From positions 1,330,922 to 1,394,921 of the forward strand of contig MU867060.1 in NCBI GenBank assembly GCA_033725935.1: a stretch of 64,000 bases of DNA. The letters run 5' to 3'. The notes below the pieces were generated by a model. That model was given only the letters and a program-made list of their open reading frames with translations. It searched no databases and was not told the origin of the DNA. Source of the DNA: Cladorrhinum sp. PSN259 (lineage: Eukaryota > Ascomycota > Sordariomycetes > Sordariales > Podosporaceae). The translations under genes and the position numbers were made by a program. Of this stretch, positions 55,001 to 64,000 are shown in pieces; position 1 is the first letter of the stretch, and every line of letters begins with the position of its first letter.

Positions 55001-56167
55001 ACCAAACTTTCTCTGACACACTGCACCGGCATTACTACTTCGGGTCTTTCAACCATGGCAACCCGCCCGGCTTCGGCTTCGCTCCAGACACTTACATTGA
55101 TACACATCAACCTCGAGTCCTTGCCGACCCTTGCCCGGCTCTTCTCCAACCTAACCTCACTGCAGAACTTCAACCTAGTTCAGGCTTATGCCCCCAACAT
55201 GGACCCTAACGAATTTTTCATGTTCTTTCCTTACCTCGCTTCCCAAACACTCCGAAAACTTCACTGGGATATTCCGTACCTTCCAAATGCTGTCACGACA
55301 GCCGACACAATCCTTGCGCGCAGCATAGAAGCGGGTGGCTTTCCTGCCCTTCGATATCTATGCGCGCCGAACGACCCCGAGGGGATTTTCCAGCGCCTGT
55401 GTTCCCCTTGTGAACGGATCGACCAGCCCATGGATAGATACAGAGGAGGGCAACTCAACAACCGGCCAGGCAGTGCTATGAACCCAGTCCGACCGGGAAG
55501 TAGTACCAACCTAAATAGACCGGGAACAGCAAGCGGATGGTCTGGATTTGGTGGGGGACATACGAGGAATAGTTCGAGTTACTCTTCTTCGACCGGCAGA
55601 GGAAGCTTCAGCTTCATGAGCGGTAGGGGAGAAGGCAACAACTCTGCGCCCGCGAGCCCAATGTTTGCTCCTTCGAACTTCAATATGAGTTTGGGGGAGA
55701 TGATGGCAATGCCGAGGGATAACAGTAACTTGCACCAAGCGAGGATGGCGGCTCAGCAGAGGTTGGAAACTGCCAGACGGGTTCCCAAGTATTTTATCAA
55801 TGTTTTTGATGAAGGGGGGAATATGGTTGATAAGTTTGGAGTTGGGGCTTTTATGGGTACTGTTGAATCCAAGATCAAGTACGTGCTTGTGGGGGATGCC
55901 AGTAAAGGGGAGACGGATGAGGGTGGAGGGTTGGTCACTGTTGAGGACATGCTGAGGGATGATGGTGGGGAGGCGTTGGTACTTGGTGAGGTGAAGGAGT
56001 CTAAAGAGAAAAAGAAGAAGGGAAAAGATGATGATGACGCGACGAAGACAAGGGAAGGATGCATTGGACGGTGGAATACGTATAGCGGGAATGTGGTTGA
56101 CAAGAAGGATAAGGAGCGGTGGTGGCATGCTGAGAGGGGGAGGTGGAGGGCCACTGTGCTTTCGTAA
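52004..56167 (+). CDS. F-box-like protein with leucine-rich region, long first intron
   Basis: Exon 1 (52004-52323) starts at an ATG in ideal context (CAAGATGGCC) and ends in phase 2 at a GTGAGTGAG donor. Exon 2 (53518-56167) follows a perfect TACTAAC branch site and TTTAACAG acceptor, also phase 2; coding-like sequence runs from 53519 in frame with the large downstream frame. Joined, they give 989 residues; starting at the internal ATG 53648 would give 839. The N-terminus is basic and Ser-rich. An F-box-like motif (LPGEVLEMILDEL) begins near residue 347, followed by a CxxC pair, a TrxRxxRS-type basic stretch and leucine-rich segments. The C-terminus is Gly/Ser-rich then charged. F-box proteins recruit substrates to SCF ubiquitin ligases; the target is unknown. 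Confidence 0.8.
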
Positions 56168-56659
56168 AGGGAAGGAGGATGTGAATTATGACTTTGACGA
56201 CAACAAAACCAAATACCTTTTGCTATATACCTTTTTTTTCTTCTTGTCTACATTTGGCATGTACCATTATAGCAGTTGTTTAATTTACCTGTAAAATCAA
56301 GATTCATTATGATGAATGACACGGCCACTGTTCTATCTGTTGTTTGTCTATCATTACAGGGGGTCGTGGTTGTGGTCAGGGGTCTTGATGTAATGGGTTA
56401 GGGTTGATGTTGTTGGTTTAAAGTGACAGCAGCTTTATCGGCAATCAGCGGGGCTCCGATATCTTTCTTGTGGCCGACGTCATTTTTCTCGTTTGTTTGT
56501 CAAGCATCCCGAAACTCAACCTTTCCTTTCTTTTGCCTGGAACACCCATGAAGGAGGACAACAACAAATAACCTAGGAAGATTCATTATTTTTCTCCACC
56601 GTTTTTACCTTTAAGCTATTTACTGTTATTGAGACCTATTCCAACGGGAGCAGAAAAAA
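56168..56659. other. Intergenic
   Basis: 3' flank of the F-box-like gene and 5' flank of jac1. No recognisable element apart from T-rich stretches. Confidence 0.6.
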
Positions 56660-57547
56660 ATGCGAGCATCAATATTACCAACCACCAGCTCGGGACGGCG
56701 CGCGGCTTCATCCTGGATTTGCGCGACCTGTCGGAGAGAAGCTATTCATACCTCGCAGTCTTCTCCAGCTCCAGCATCACGAGCAGCCTTTTCCGTCTTG
56801 AATAGCAGCAGCAGGACTCTTGTTCCCACCCGCAGTTTTTCTGAACAACAACAACGACAACAACGATTCTTTTCAGCATCTCCTTCCTCCCAACTAGCAC
56901 CTTCTGACTCTGAACAATTGCAACGAAAAGAAGAACACCCCCGCAAAAAAATCCCCCAATTCTACGCCCTCTTCCCCGATACCTTGCCAGACGGTCCACC
57001 CCCTGCGGGGCCCTTCCACATTGACGTGCCCACCCTCCGACGCGAGTTTTTGCGGCTGCAAGCGGCCGCTCACCCCGATTTTCACCACCACTCAGCAGCT
57101 CGCAGCGACAAGGACGCCGCAGCGCAGCGATCTGCCAGGTCGAGAGCGGAAGCTGCTTCGAGCTTGATCAACAGCGCGTTCAAGACGCTGTCTAACCCCC
57201 TTTCCAGGGCCCAGTATCTGCTGCACGAACTGAGCGGCGTAGATCTGGCAGGCGACGAAGCGGGTGACGAGTCGGGACAGGCGGCCACAGATCCGGAGCT
57301 TTTGGTGACGGTTATGGAGGCTAGGGAGGTGATTGACGAGGCCGAGACGGAGGAGGATTTGAGGGGGGTTCAAGAGGAGAACGAAAGGAGGATTGAGGAG
57401 TGCGAGAGGAAATTGGAAGAGTTTTTTGCAAGGGGGGATTGGGAGGGCGCGAAGGGGGAGGCGGTAAAGTTGAGGTACTGGGTTAATATTAGGGAGGGGA
57501 TCAAGGATTGGGAAGGGCCGGGGAGGGGGGTTGTTGTTCATCATTAG
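56660..57547 (+). CDS. jac1: Jac1/HscB mitochondrial J-type co-chaperone
   Basis: 295 residues, single exon. The first 75 residues are Arg/Ser/Ala-rich with almost no acids, a mitochondrial targeting region. A type III J domain follows: FYALFPDTLP, helix II and the HPD motif at H138-P139-D140, then NSAFKTLSNPLSRAQYLL. The C-terminal HscB domain (about residues 210-290, MEAREVIDEAETEEDL) binds the Fe-S scaffold Isu. Jac1 stimulates the Hsp70 Ssq1 to release Fe-S clusters from Isu in the matrix. A CxxC pair near residue 21 lies within the presequence and probably has no structural role. No J-domain residues are missing. Confidence 0.93.
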   Translation: MRASILPTTSSGRRAASSWICATCRREAIHTSQSSPAPASRAAFSVLNSSSRTLVPTRSFSEQQQRQQRFFSASPSSQLAPSDSEQLQRKEEHPRKKIPQFYALFPDTLPDGPPPAGPFHIDVPTLRREFLRLQAAAHPDFHHHSAARSDKDAAAQRSARSRAEAASSLINSAFKTLSNPLSRAQYLLHELSGVDLAGDEAGDESGQAATDPELLVTVMEAREVIDEAETEEDLRGVQEENERRIEECERKLEEFFARGDWEGAKGEAVKLRYWVNIREGIKDWEGPGRGVVVHH

Positions 57548-57933
57548 TTGACAGGAAAGGGGTGTAATGTACTTGTATTATATGGATCTTGGATGGGTGG
57601 GAGAGAGGGAGGGGTAACTCATCTAATTCAGAATCTTGGGAACATATCTTGGTTGCTAATTATTTGTTGCCTGGATCTCGGCTGTGTAGTGTCGTGTCAT
57701 TGAGAGGAGGGATGGCTTCAATATCCGAGTTGTTGCTGTTGGAAGAATGATGAATAGGAGAGAAAAAGATGAAGAAGGGTTATATCTAGAGGGGAATCTC
57801 CATTCATATCTTGTTGTTTATGGCAGGGGGGTATATCCTTGGTTCTTCAGCTTGGATAAATTTGGTGGATAATATCATATACCAAGTCTGGATGACCTAA
57901 CGGGAAACTTTTTATTCATACATCCATCTCAGT
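57548..57933. other. Intergenic, convergent 3' ends
   Basis: No gene; contains the 3' flanks of jac1 and of the Egh16-like gene. Confidence 0.6.
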
Positions 57934-58707
57934 TCAAGCCTTAAAATCCCTTCTTCTTCTTTCACCACACTGCTGCTGCTGCGTCTTTCCAACATTATTC
58001 TCAGCAGCAGTCTGCTGTACCATAACCACCCCTCCAAACGGACCAGCCTTGTTGCTGTTTGCAATCTTGACCAAGCAGACACCAGTCATGCCCGCAACGG
58101 TGCCGTTGCACACCGTACCAGGCGGAACAGCAAACTTGAACGGAAAAGTCAAGTTTACGTTCTGTGCGCCCCCTCTTTTACTTTTCAGGCTCTCAAACGC
58201 CCTGGATAGCAGTGACCTCTTTTCATCGTTTTGGTTCTGCTTCTTTTTTGTAGGAGGATCAATGTTTCCCTTGTTGCCTGGCACCTGAACCACAGGACGG
58301 AGCAACACGCCGTCAGAGAATTTACCGGTGGCAGTCGCATCCAGCACCGCCGACAGCGGCCCGGCGCCGTCGGTGGTGACTATCAAGAATTCACCAGAGA
58401 TCGTTCCGTTGCTGGTCGATATCTGCGGCAAAAAAGGGCCGGAGAGCGCCATGGCTTCCACCACCATGTTGACTTTATTCTTGCCGCCTCCCGTGGTTTT
58501 GCCCAGGCCGTCCGAGAGAGGGTCGGTGCTCTTGAAGACTGTCGTGTCCACTTCTGTCTTTTCGTTGGGACCGACGTTGGGTACTATCCCACCTTGGATT
58601 GCCAGGGCGGTGCCGTTGCCGCCTGCGTCGCCCGTTATCGAGGTTACTTTGCCGTGGGCCGTGACGAGGGTGAGGGTGAGAGAGAGGGTGAGGAGTTTGG
58701 AGAGCAT
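57934..58707 (-). CDS. Egh16-like (DUF3129) secreted protein
   Basis: 257 residues, single exon. The signal peptide (residues 1-17) is followed directly by H18-G19. The sequence GDAGGNGTALAIQGG, the DGAGPLSAVLDATATGKF segment and CNGTVAGMTGVCLVKIANSNKAGPFGGVVMVQ match the Egh16/Gas1/Mas1 family of secreted proteins, first seen in plant-infecting fungi during appressorium formation but widespread in saprotrophs. Biochemical function is not established. Unusual here: a Lys/Asn-rich insertion around residues 152-175 with KR dibasic sites, and a C-terminal CGERRRR basic tail. Both could be Kex2 targets. There are only three cysteines, so one may be unpaired. Confidence 0.85.
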   Translation of the reverse strand: MLSKLLTLSLTLTLVTAHGKVTSITGDAGGNGTALAIQGGIVPNVGPNEKTEVDTTVFKSTDPLSDGLGKTTGGGKNKVNMVVEAMALSGPFLPQISTSNGTISGEFLIVTTDGAGPLSAVLDATATGKFSDGVLLRPVVQVPGNKGNIDPPTKKKQNQNDEKRSLLSRAFESLKSKRGGAQNVNLTFPFKFAVPPGTVCNGTVAGMTGVCLVKIANSNKAGPFGGVVMVQQTAAENNVGKTQQQQCGERRRRDFKA

Positions 58708-60147
58708 TTTGAATGCTTTAAAGATGGGTTGTTGATGACTGATGAAGTGAAAAGAAATAGAAATATCAAAAAGGGGGAAAGCGAATCAATCGCTGCTTTT
58801 GAACAGAAACAAGAGGAAAGGAAAGGAAGAGAAAAAATGAAAAAGAAGCGGGTGGTGGGCTGTGAGTATGATGGAAATCCAGGTGAGTCAGTAGGGAGGG
58901 AGAGACTGAGTGCTTTAATACTCGCAAAGGGTCTTGTGAGAGTCGGAGGGATTCATACTTGGGCGGTTTGCCGTCATTGCTTCCCTCACTCGAAGAACCG
59001 AATCTACAAACCCACTTTAGGAAGGCAGCGTCTATACAAGAACATGACCCATGGGTCATCCTGCTAGCCCACGTTACAACTGCATCGTCATCTGAGACAT
59101 GGGTTGCCCTTGGAAGGGTCTTCTCCTGCACGTCAAGTAGACCCCTGGACTCATAAATCCTTGCCTTACCATCACCTTGTTATTGATCAATTCGTAGATC
59201 TTGAAACCAAATATTGGAGGCCTGTAAGTCATGTCAAGGGGGACGGCATCGTTGAGATATTTCAGCGAGCGCCGACCGATATGTCGACCATCCTATGCCT
59301 TCCTCGGGGGCCACAGATTTGATGTTTGCTCATGAAGAAATGAAACAAGCTAGCAATCTGCAGCATGCAGCCAAAATATGAAGCAATATTGTGGTACTGA
59401 GCATGAGCTCAAACAGACAAGAGGAGATAAACGCGCGCTTAAAGAAGGTCGAGCGGGATGATCTGGATTTAGATGTTTGCTATTGTTGAGTTGGAAATAG
59501 ACTGTAAATCAAAAATGAATTGTTAAATAGGATTATTAACGCTTTGTGAATCGGATTCTGGTTTTTGATCATGTAGGAAGACTTCACCGTTATACGGATG
59601 AGATGGTGAGGTGTGAAAGAGAATTGTTGGGTCGGCCTCAGTAGAAGTAAAAGCAGCCGGCATTATATTTATCACCGAGGATATAGAAAAGTAAACGGAA
59701 ATGGAGCAAATTAAACAAGAGCGCCAATGCTGCTTCCAAGTCAAAGGTGGATTTCAGATCGCAGTTTAAATCAAAGTCAAAAAATGGAAATTCCACAATG
59801 AACTGACAACGGAAAGATCTCCGCGATTTGCACCCTTGACAGCTCGTGGCTCCTCTTGGCTCCTCTTGGCTCCTACGGCTCCCCCACACCATTTACCCCG
59901 CCAACCCCACCGTTCCCGAACGACCAGGCTGCAGCACTGAACGTCCCAGCTTTCAACCTGGAAACCACTGTTGTTCAAACCCACCTCACCGTACCAAAGC
60001 CAAACAATTTCAGCCTTGTTATTTACAATTCTTCAAAGCTTCCAACTTTAGATTCCCCCAATATCCCTCCTGTTTCTCACCAATTTTATCACGCTTAACT
60101 GTTTCCAACTCCACCTCGGCAAATACCCACCACAGAAAAGCTTCGCC
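58708..60147. other. Divergent intergenic region, Egh16-like / csn4
   Basis: No supported gene. A short direct repeat GGCTCCTCTT occurs at 59848-59857 and 59858-59867. Both neighbouring promoters must lie here. Confidence 0.55.
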
Positions 60148-61425
60148 ATGACGTCGCCCAACGTCGAGGCAGCTCTCCAAGCCGCCCGCGATCAACCGGC
60201 AACAGGCTACATCAACCTCCTCCAAAACATCCACACCCTCTCCCAAGGAACCCCAGAAACCCTCGCCACCGACCTCCAATCAATCCTCGACGAAATCCTC
60301 AACGCCAACCTAGGCGTCGTCACAACCCGCGCCATCATCGTCGAATTTGTGTCAGCCCTCAAGTCTCAAACCGCCTTCTCCTCCAACCGGGACCTTACCA
60401 TCCAAGTAGGTAACTACGGCGTCCGCGCCATATCCGACAAGACATCCCTCTCCTCCTCCCTGATCGACCAGACCTCCAACCTCCGCGACCTGGTAGCAAC
60501 AGCCCACGAGAACAATGAAGACTTCCTCCAAGCCGCGCGAACCCTCTCGGAAATCCCCGTGGATACGTCGCAGCGCCGCCTGGCAGACAACGAAAAAGCA
60601 GCAATCTGGGTCCGCATCGTGCGGTACTACCTCGAGGTGGACGACGCCACGTCGGCAGAGATGTACCTCAACAAGCTGAAAAACATCATGCACAACGTCG
60701 CCGACCCCGTCCTCAACCTCCACTTCAAGCTCTCGGTCGCGAGGATCCAGGACTCAAACAGGCAGTTCCTGCAGGCCGCGAGGTCCTACCACGACCTCAG
60801 CTTCTTCCCCGACATAGACGAGGAGGAAAGGCTACACACGCTCAGCATGGCCATCAAGTGCGCCATCCTCGCGCCCGCGGGACCCATGCGGAGCAGAGCC
60901 CTGGCTAGCCTCTACAAGGATGAACGCTCGGTCGGCCTCGAGGAGCACGGGATTTTGGAGAAAATGTTCCTCGACAGGCTGATTGATCAGAGGGAGGTGG
61001 AAAAGTTTGCCCAAGGGCTGGCGCCCCACCAGCTGGCCAAGACGTCTGACGGGTCGACGGTTCTTGCCAGAGCTGTGAGCGAGCACAATTTGCTGAGCGC
61101 AGGAAGACTGTACAGCAATATTGGGTTTGATGAGCTCGGGGTGTTGCTTGGCGTGTCGGGAGATAAGGCCGAGGATATGACGGCAAAGATGATTGAGCAA
61201 GGGCGGCTGAAGGCTTCCATGGATCAGATTGATCGGATTATTTACTTTGAAGCCGGCGAGGCTTCGGGAGAAAGGGGCAGTGGGCACGCAGAGCTGGTTG
61301 TTGGCAAGGAGATGAGACGGTGGGATGCCAATGTTCAAGCCGCGACTGAGGATGTGGAGCGGGTGGCAGATCTCTTGCAGACAGAGTTCCCAGAGTTTGT
61401 GGCTGCTCATCTAACAGTTGTTTGA
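60148..61425 (+). CDS. csn4: COP9 signalosome subunit 4
   Basis: 425 residues, single exon. The whole sequence matches CSN4: N-terminal helical repeats, RLADNEKAAIWVRIVRYYLE and MYLNKLKNIMH near residues 145-195, and a PCI domain (about residues 200-375) ending in QGRLKASMDQIDRIIYFEA. The complex removes Nedd8 from cullins; in fungi it controls development and light responses. CSN4 bridges PCI subunits to the Csn5-Csn6 catalytic pair. Length is near that of human CSN4 (406). Confidence 0.95.
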   Translation: MTSPNVEAALQAARDQPATGYINLLQNIHTLSQGTPETLATDLQSILDEILNANLGVVTTRAIIVEFVSALKSQTAFSSNRDLTIQVGNYGVRAISDKTSLSSSLIDQTSNLRDLVATAHENNEDFLQAARTLSEIPVDTSQRRLADNEKAAIWVRIVRYYLEVDDATSAEMYLNKLKNIMHNVADPVLNLHFKLSVARIQDSNRQFLQAARSYHDLSFFPDIDEEERLHTLSMAIKCAILAPAGPMRSRALASLYKDERSVGLEEHGILEKMFLDRLIDQREVEKFAQGLAPHQLAKTSDGSTVLARAVSEHNLLSAGRLYSNIGFDELGVLLGVSGDKAEDMTAKMIEQGRLKASMDQIDRIIYFEAGEASGERGSGHAELVVGKEMRRWDANVQAATEDVERVADLLQTEFPEFVAAHLTVV

Positions 61426-61796
61426 AAGAAAGAAATATGATATGAAATGGGGTAGGATGGTGTAGATTAAAATCATGACTTGTCGATGACAGACCACGAA
61501 CACACACACAGAGAGAGTCTATTAGAAGCATAGATGGATGAATAATGGAAGAATAAATATCGCTGATCAACCCAAATAGGGTGTATTTACGCTGGTTACC
61601 CTTCATCCTAAAAAAATAAAATAACATAAAAACCCCCGGTGTATGTAGCTCGCCCTGAAACCGCCCATAAATATGTCTGAGAACGCCTAACCCCCAATTC
61701 TATTCCACAATATCCCAGAGTTGCCCATAATCCAACTTTGAGTATTTCGATATGTATTTCCATTCCCAAAGCCCCGAAAAAAATACGTGCCATATT
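61426..61796. other. Intergenic, convergent 3' ends
   Basis: No gene; 3' flanks of csn4 and the GDSL esterase. Confidence 0.6.
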
Positions 61797-62783
61797 TCAA
61801 TCCAAATCCGTCCTCCTAACAATCACATACCCCTGATCGATCGAAGTCGGGTCCCCCGTCTCCTCGTCAAACACTTTATCGTCGTTCCTAAAGACCCTCC
61901 TCCTCTTTGCGGGGGGCAGGTCCGTCACTCTCTGCTTGACGAGGATGCTGACCAGCGCCATGCCCACTTTATTTCCTATCAAGTCGTACCCTCTCGGCGT
62001 GAAATGAACGTGATCGTCGTCCCAGTACTTCTTTTGTTCTTCTGGAGAAGAGGGCTGATGGGAGGGCAGGGCGGCGTAGAGGTCGTATACGTGCCTATAT
62101 ATAACACAAGTATCAGTATACAGAAGGGAGAGAGAGGAGGGGGGGGGGGGGGCGGGTAAAAACAAACAACTTATCCCTCTTGTACCCCCTAATCAACTCG
62201 TTCAAGGCGCTTCTCTTTTTTACAATCTTCTCTGCTCTGAGCATCCCGGGAACCGTCAGAGCCAAAACTTTGCAGCCTTTTGAAAGTGGGACGTCCCAGA
62301 CTTCTGTGAGTTTTTCGAATATTTCCGAGGTGGTGGGTGCGTATGCTATGTCACTTTTACCAAAAAAAAACCTGTGTGTTAGATTATAACAAGGGGTTTT
62401 TATGGTTACGGCATGGAAAGAGAGAGGGAAAAACGTACTTTGTCCCTCCTAGTATTATTGCCCAGTCGTACCTAGTAGGTTCCTTGCTCGGAACTGTACA
62501 ACATATTAGTAAATGTACAAGGGATAGCGGGAGAAAAATAAGGCAAACAAAGAGTCTCACAGTGCCTCTCTATCCTCTCCAAAAACCCACGACATACGGT
62601 ATCACCCGGCTTGCCGTCCACCTCGGTAATAATCTCGTGGTCGGGAAAGGCCATCTGTACCATCTGGGCCATCTTGTCGACGTACGGGTGATAGATGGTT
62701 CCGAAATACGAGTGGCCGGCCGTTAGGGAGTCGCCGAAGCAGAGGATGCGCAGCTTTTGGCGGGCTGCCGATGCTGCTGCCAT
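61797..62783 (-). CDS. GDSL/SGNH esterase, four exons
   Basis: Exons 62561-62783, 62439-62493, 62171-62353 and 61797-62094 give 252 residues. SGNH blocks are all present: CFGDSLTAG with S19 (block I), a Gly in block II, GGTND formed exactly across the second intron (block III) and DDDHVHF with Asp and His (block V). That the block III motif appears only after splicing supports the exon model. Acceptors are GTACAG, GTAAAAG and TATATAG; the third donor, GTTGTT, is weak. No signal peptide, so the enzyme is probably intracellular. It hydrolyses an ester or thioester; the substrate is unknown. A poly-C run of 13 lies in the third intron. Confidence 0.88.
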
Positions 62784-63942
62784 CTCGTTCACCTGTGCGA
62801 GTATGATCAAGTTTGTGTGATGCTGTTCTTCAGGTTTGTGTTTCTCGGGAAAGAGGAGAACACGACACGACACGACGCGCGGGTTTCGGAAATGTGTAAA
62901 TGATGACGATGTGGGGTGGACGGGATAAGTGATGATGATGACGGACACGGAGCCGGAAGAAGCGGGGGGATTTAAACTAGAGTTCGGAGGAGATAACCGA
63001 GTTTGTGGGGCAGGATAACACCGTCGCTGCCGTCGCGTAGTTTTTGCTTGTATTGGAATCGCTATATATCAGATTGAAAGACGGTAGAGTTCTTGCAGTA
63101 TGTCGCGGGATCACAGTTTTATGGGAATGTTGATCGCGGGAGTTCAGTCTGGAGTGGAGGCATAAGTGGCATATGACGGATACCGGTATGCAGGTTGCTT
63201 GGCTTGGTGGGGGCGGGGGCGCCCTGAAGGCTGCGTGTGAACCTGACACCTGAACCCCTGTCTATCACCTGGAAAGAATGTCTGTGAGAGCATTCAACTT
63301 GAGTTAAATGAACCTCAAAAGGAAGCCTTTAGCTAAAACTCTTTAACAACTCCACTATCCGCCAGGAATGCTCACATATCCGTATCTTCCAGGCACCTGG
63401 TGCCTACCACTACTATCATCGAACCAGAAACTGTTGAGTCAATCCAGTGACGGTTGTCCTGGCCGGGCCATTTTTCAGACATGGTCGCAATTCCGTTTAA
63501 ACACCATCATTGTTTTTTCATTTTCCCAAATCCCATCTCTCTGGAGACGCTTAAAACAAGTCGGAACGCCAAGACAGGGGGGCACGTCTTCCAGAAAAAG
63601 AAGCTTCGGATGAGTGTCGCCGCTCTCGGAGGTCTGATTTCATTCCCGGGACGAACTGTGGTGGCGTGAAGCATATGTGCGGACAGGAAGCTTGGGGTAT
63701 CCCCCACAGTTTCCGCAGTGGGGGGAATGGATGGATGGATGGCCACTAGACGCTGAACAAGGAGCACAATCAACAGGGGTTGACCCTTCCCAATTGTCAA
63801 TTTATTCAGTCCGATGGACTTCCTCACCCGATACCGATACCTATGAACCTTGAATTACCCTTTAAAATATCTCCGACTTCCGTTTGTTGGGTGTTATAGG
63901 ATTCTTGGGAAAAGACACCACTGTGAATATCCCAGTGACAAA
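62784..63942. other. Divergent intergenic region at the right edge
   Basis: Promoter side of the GDSL esterase and of the edge gene. A (GGAT)n run lies near 63729-63742. No gene seen. Confidence 0.55.
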
Positions 63943-64000
63943 ATGACAAAGGTGTTCAGTGCAGAAGAAGGTACGTGTTTACAACACCTCACCTGGGATG
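63943..64000 (+). CDS. Start of a gene cut by the window edge, possibly cytochrome b5
   Basis: ATG at 63943 opens 28 nt (MTKVFSAEE plus one base) to a GTACGT donor at 63971. The residues fit the start of fungal cytochrome b5 (K-x-FSAEEV), and the donor is good, but nine residues are too few to be sure. Everything beyond is outside the window. Confidence 0.4.
   Translation, partial: MTKVFSAEEGTCLQHLTWD

Noticed and set aside
1..64000. tRNA genes, CRISPR arrays, transposons and repeat-induced mutation
   Set aside because: No B-box with matching A-box, no spaced direct repeats, no transposase or reverse-transcriptase motifs, and no broad CpA-depleted AT-rich block were seen by eye; a covariance-model and repeat search would be needed to exclude them fully.

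Overview
This window is nuclear DNA of a filamentous ascomycete (Pezizomycotina; Sordariomycetes is my best guess). Most genes have short 55-200 nt spliceosomal introns with GTRNGT donors, CTAAC/CTAAT-type branch points and YAG acceptors. The gene content is typically fungal: GH71 and GH67 glycosidases, an Egh16-like secreted protein, a DUF3433 mucin-like membrane protein, an opsin and carotenoid-oxygenase pair, a protoglobin and COP9 subunit 4. No CRISPR array, tRNA, rRNA or recognisable transposon was found. One run of ten Ns (17454-17463) sits inside long homopolymers and is probably an assembly join.

Layout: 1-7 kb holds a left-truncated flavin monooxygenase (-), a four-exon secreted protein (-), a cysteine-rich single-pass membrane protein (+) and an 80-residue secreted knottin-like peptide (-). 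8-11 kb holds two adjacent genes of unknown function that look like diverged tandem duplicates. 11-13 kb holds a GH71 alpha-1,3-glucanase (-). 14-17 kb holds a head-to-head pair: a wrecked retinal-opsin gene (-) and a carotenoid (retinal-forming type) oxygenase (+) that has one in-frame stop but is otherwise complete. 18-22 kb holds a 1310-residue DUF3433 protein with a Ser/Thr repeat region. 23-25.6 kb holds a secreted alpha/beta hydrolase and a convergent SDR. 26.6-28.3 kb holds glutamine synthetase (-, eight coding exons). 29.7-34.2 kb holds a GH67 alpha-glucuronidase (-) divergent from a protoglobin gene (+).

34.2-46 kb is almost gene-free. The only supported gene there is a 54-residue Cys-rich protein at 40.85 kb with a TATA box and a likely 5' UTR intron. 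46-50 kb holds a SNF2-family ATPase. 52-56.2 kb holds an F-box-like protein whose first exon is separated by an unusually long 1.2 kb intron. 56.6-63 kb holds Jac1/HscB co-chaperone, an Egh16-like secreted protein, COP9 signalosome subunit 4 and a GDSL esterase. The right edge cuts the start of a gene that may encode cytochrome b5.

The genes mostly act independently: plant and fungal wall polysaccharide degradation (GH67, GH71, the hydrolase, GDSL, Egh16), nitrogen assimilation, Fe-S biogenesis, ubiquitin-system regulation and DNA/chromatin remodelling. The clearest functional link between neighbours is the opsin/carotenoid-oxygenase pair, which makes sense as a retinal supply plus retinal receptor module, now apparently decaying. 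The most notable unannotated-type items are that module, the knottin-like peptide, the protoglobin with two C-terminal Cys-Pro motifs and the isolated 54-residue gene.
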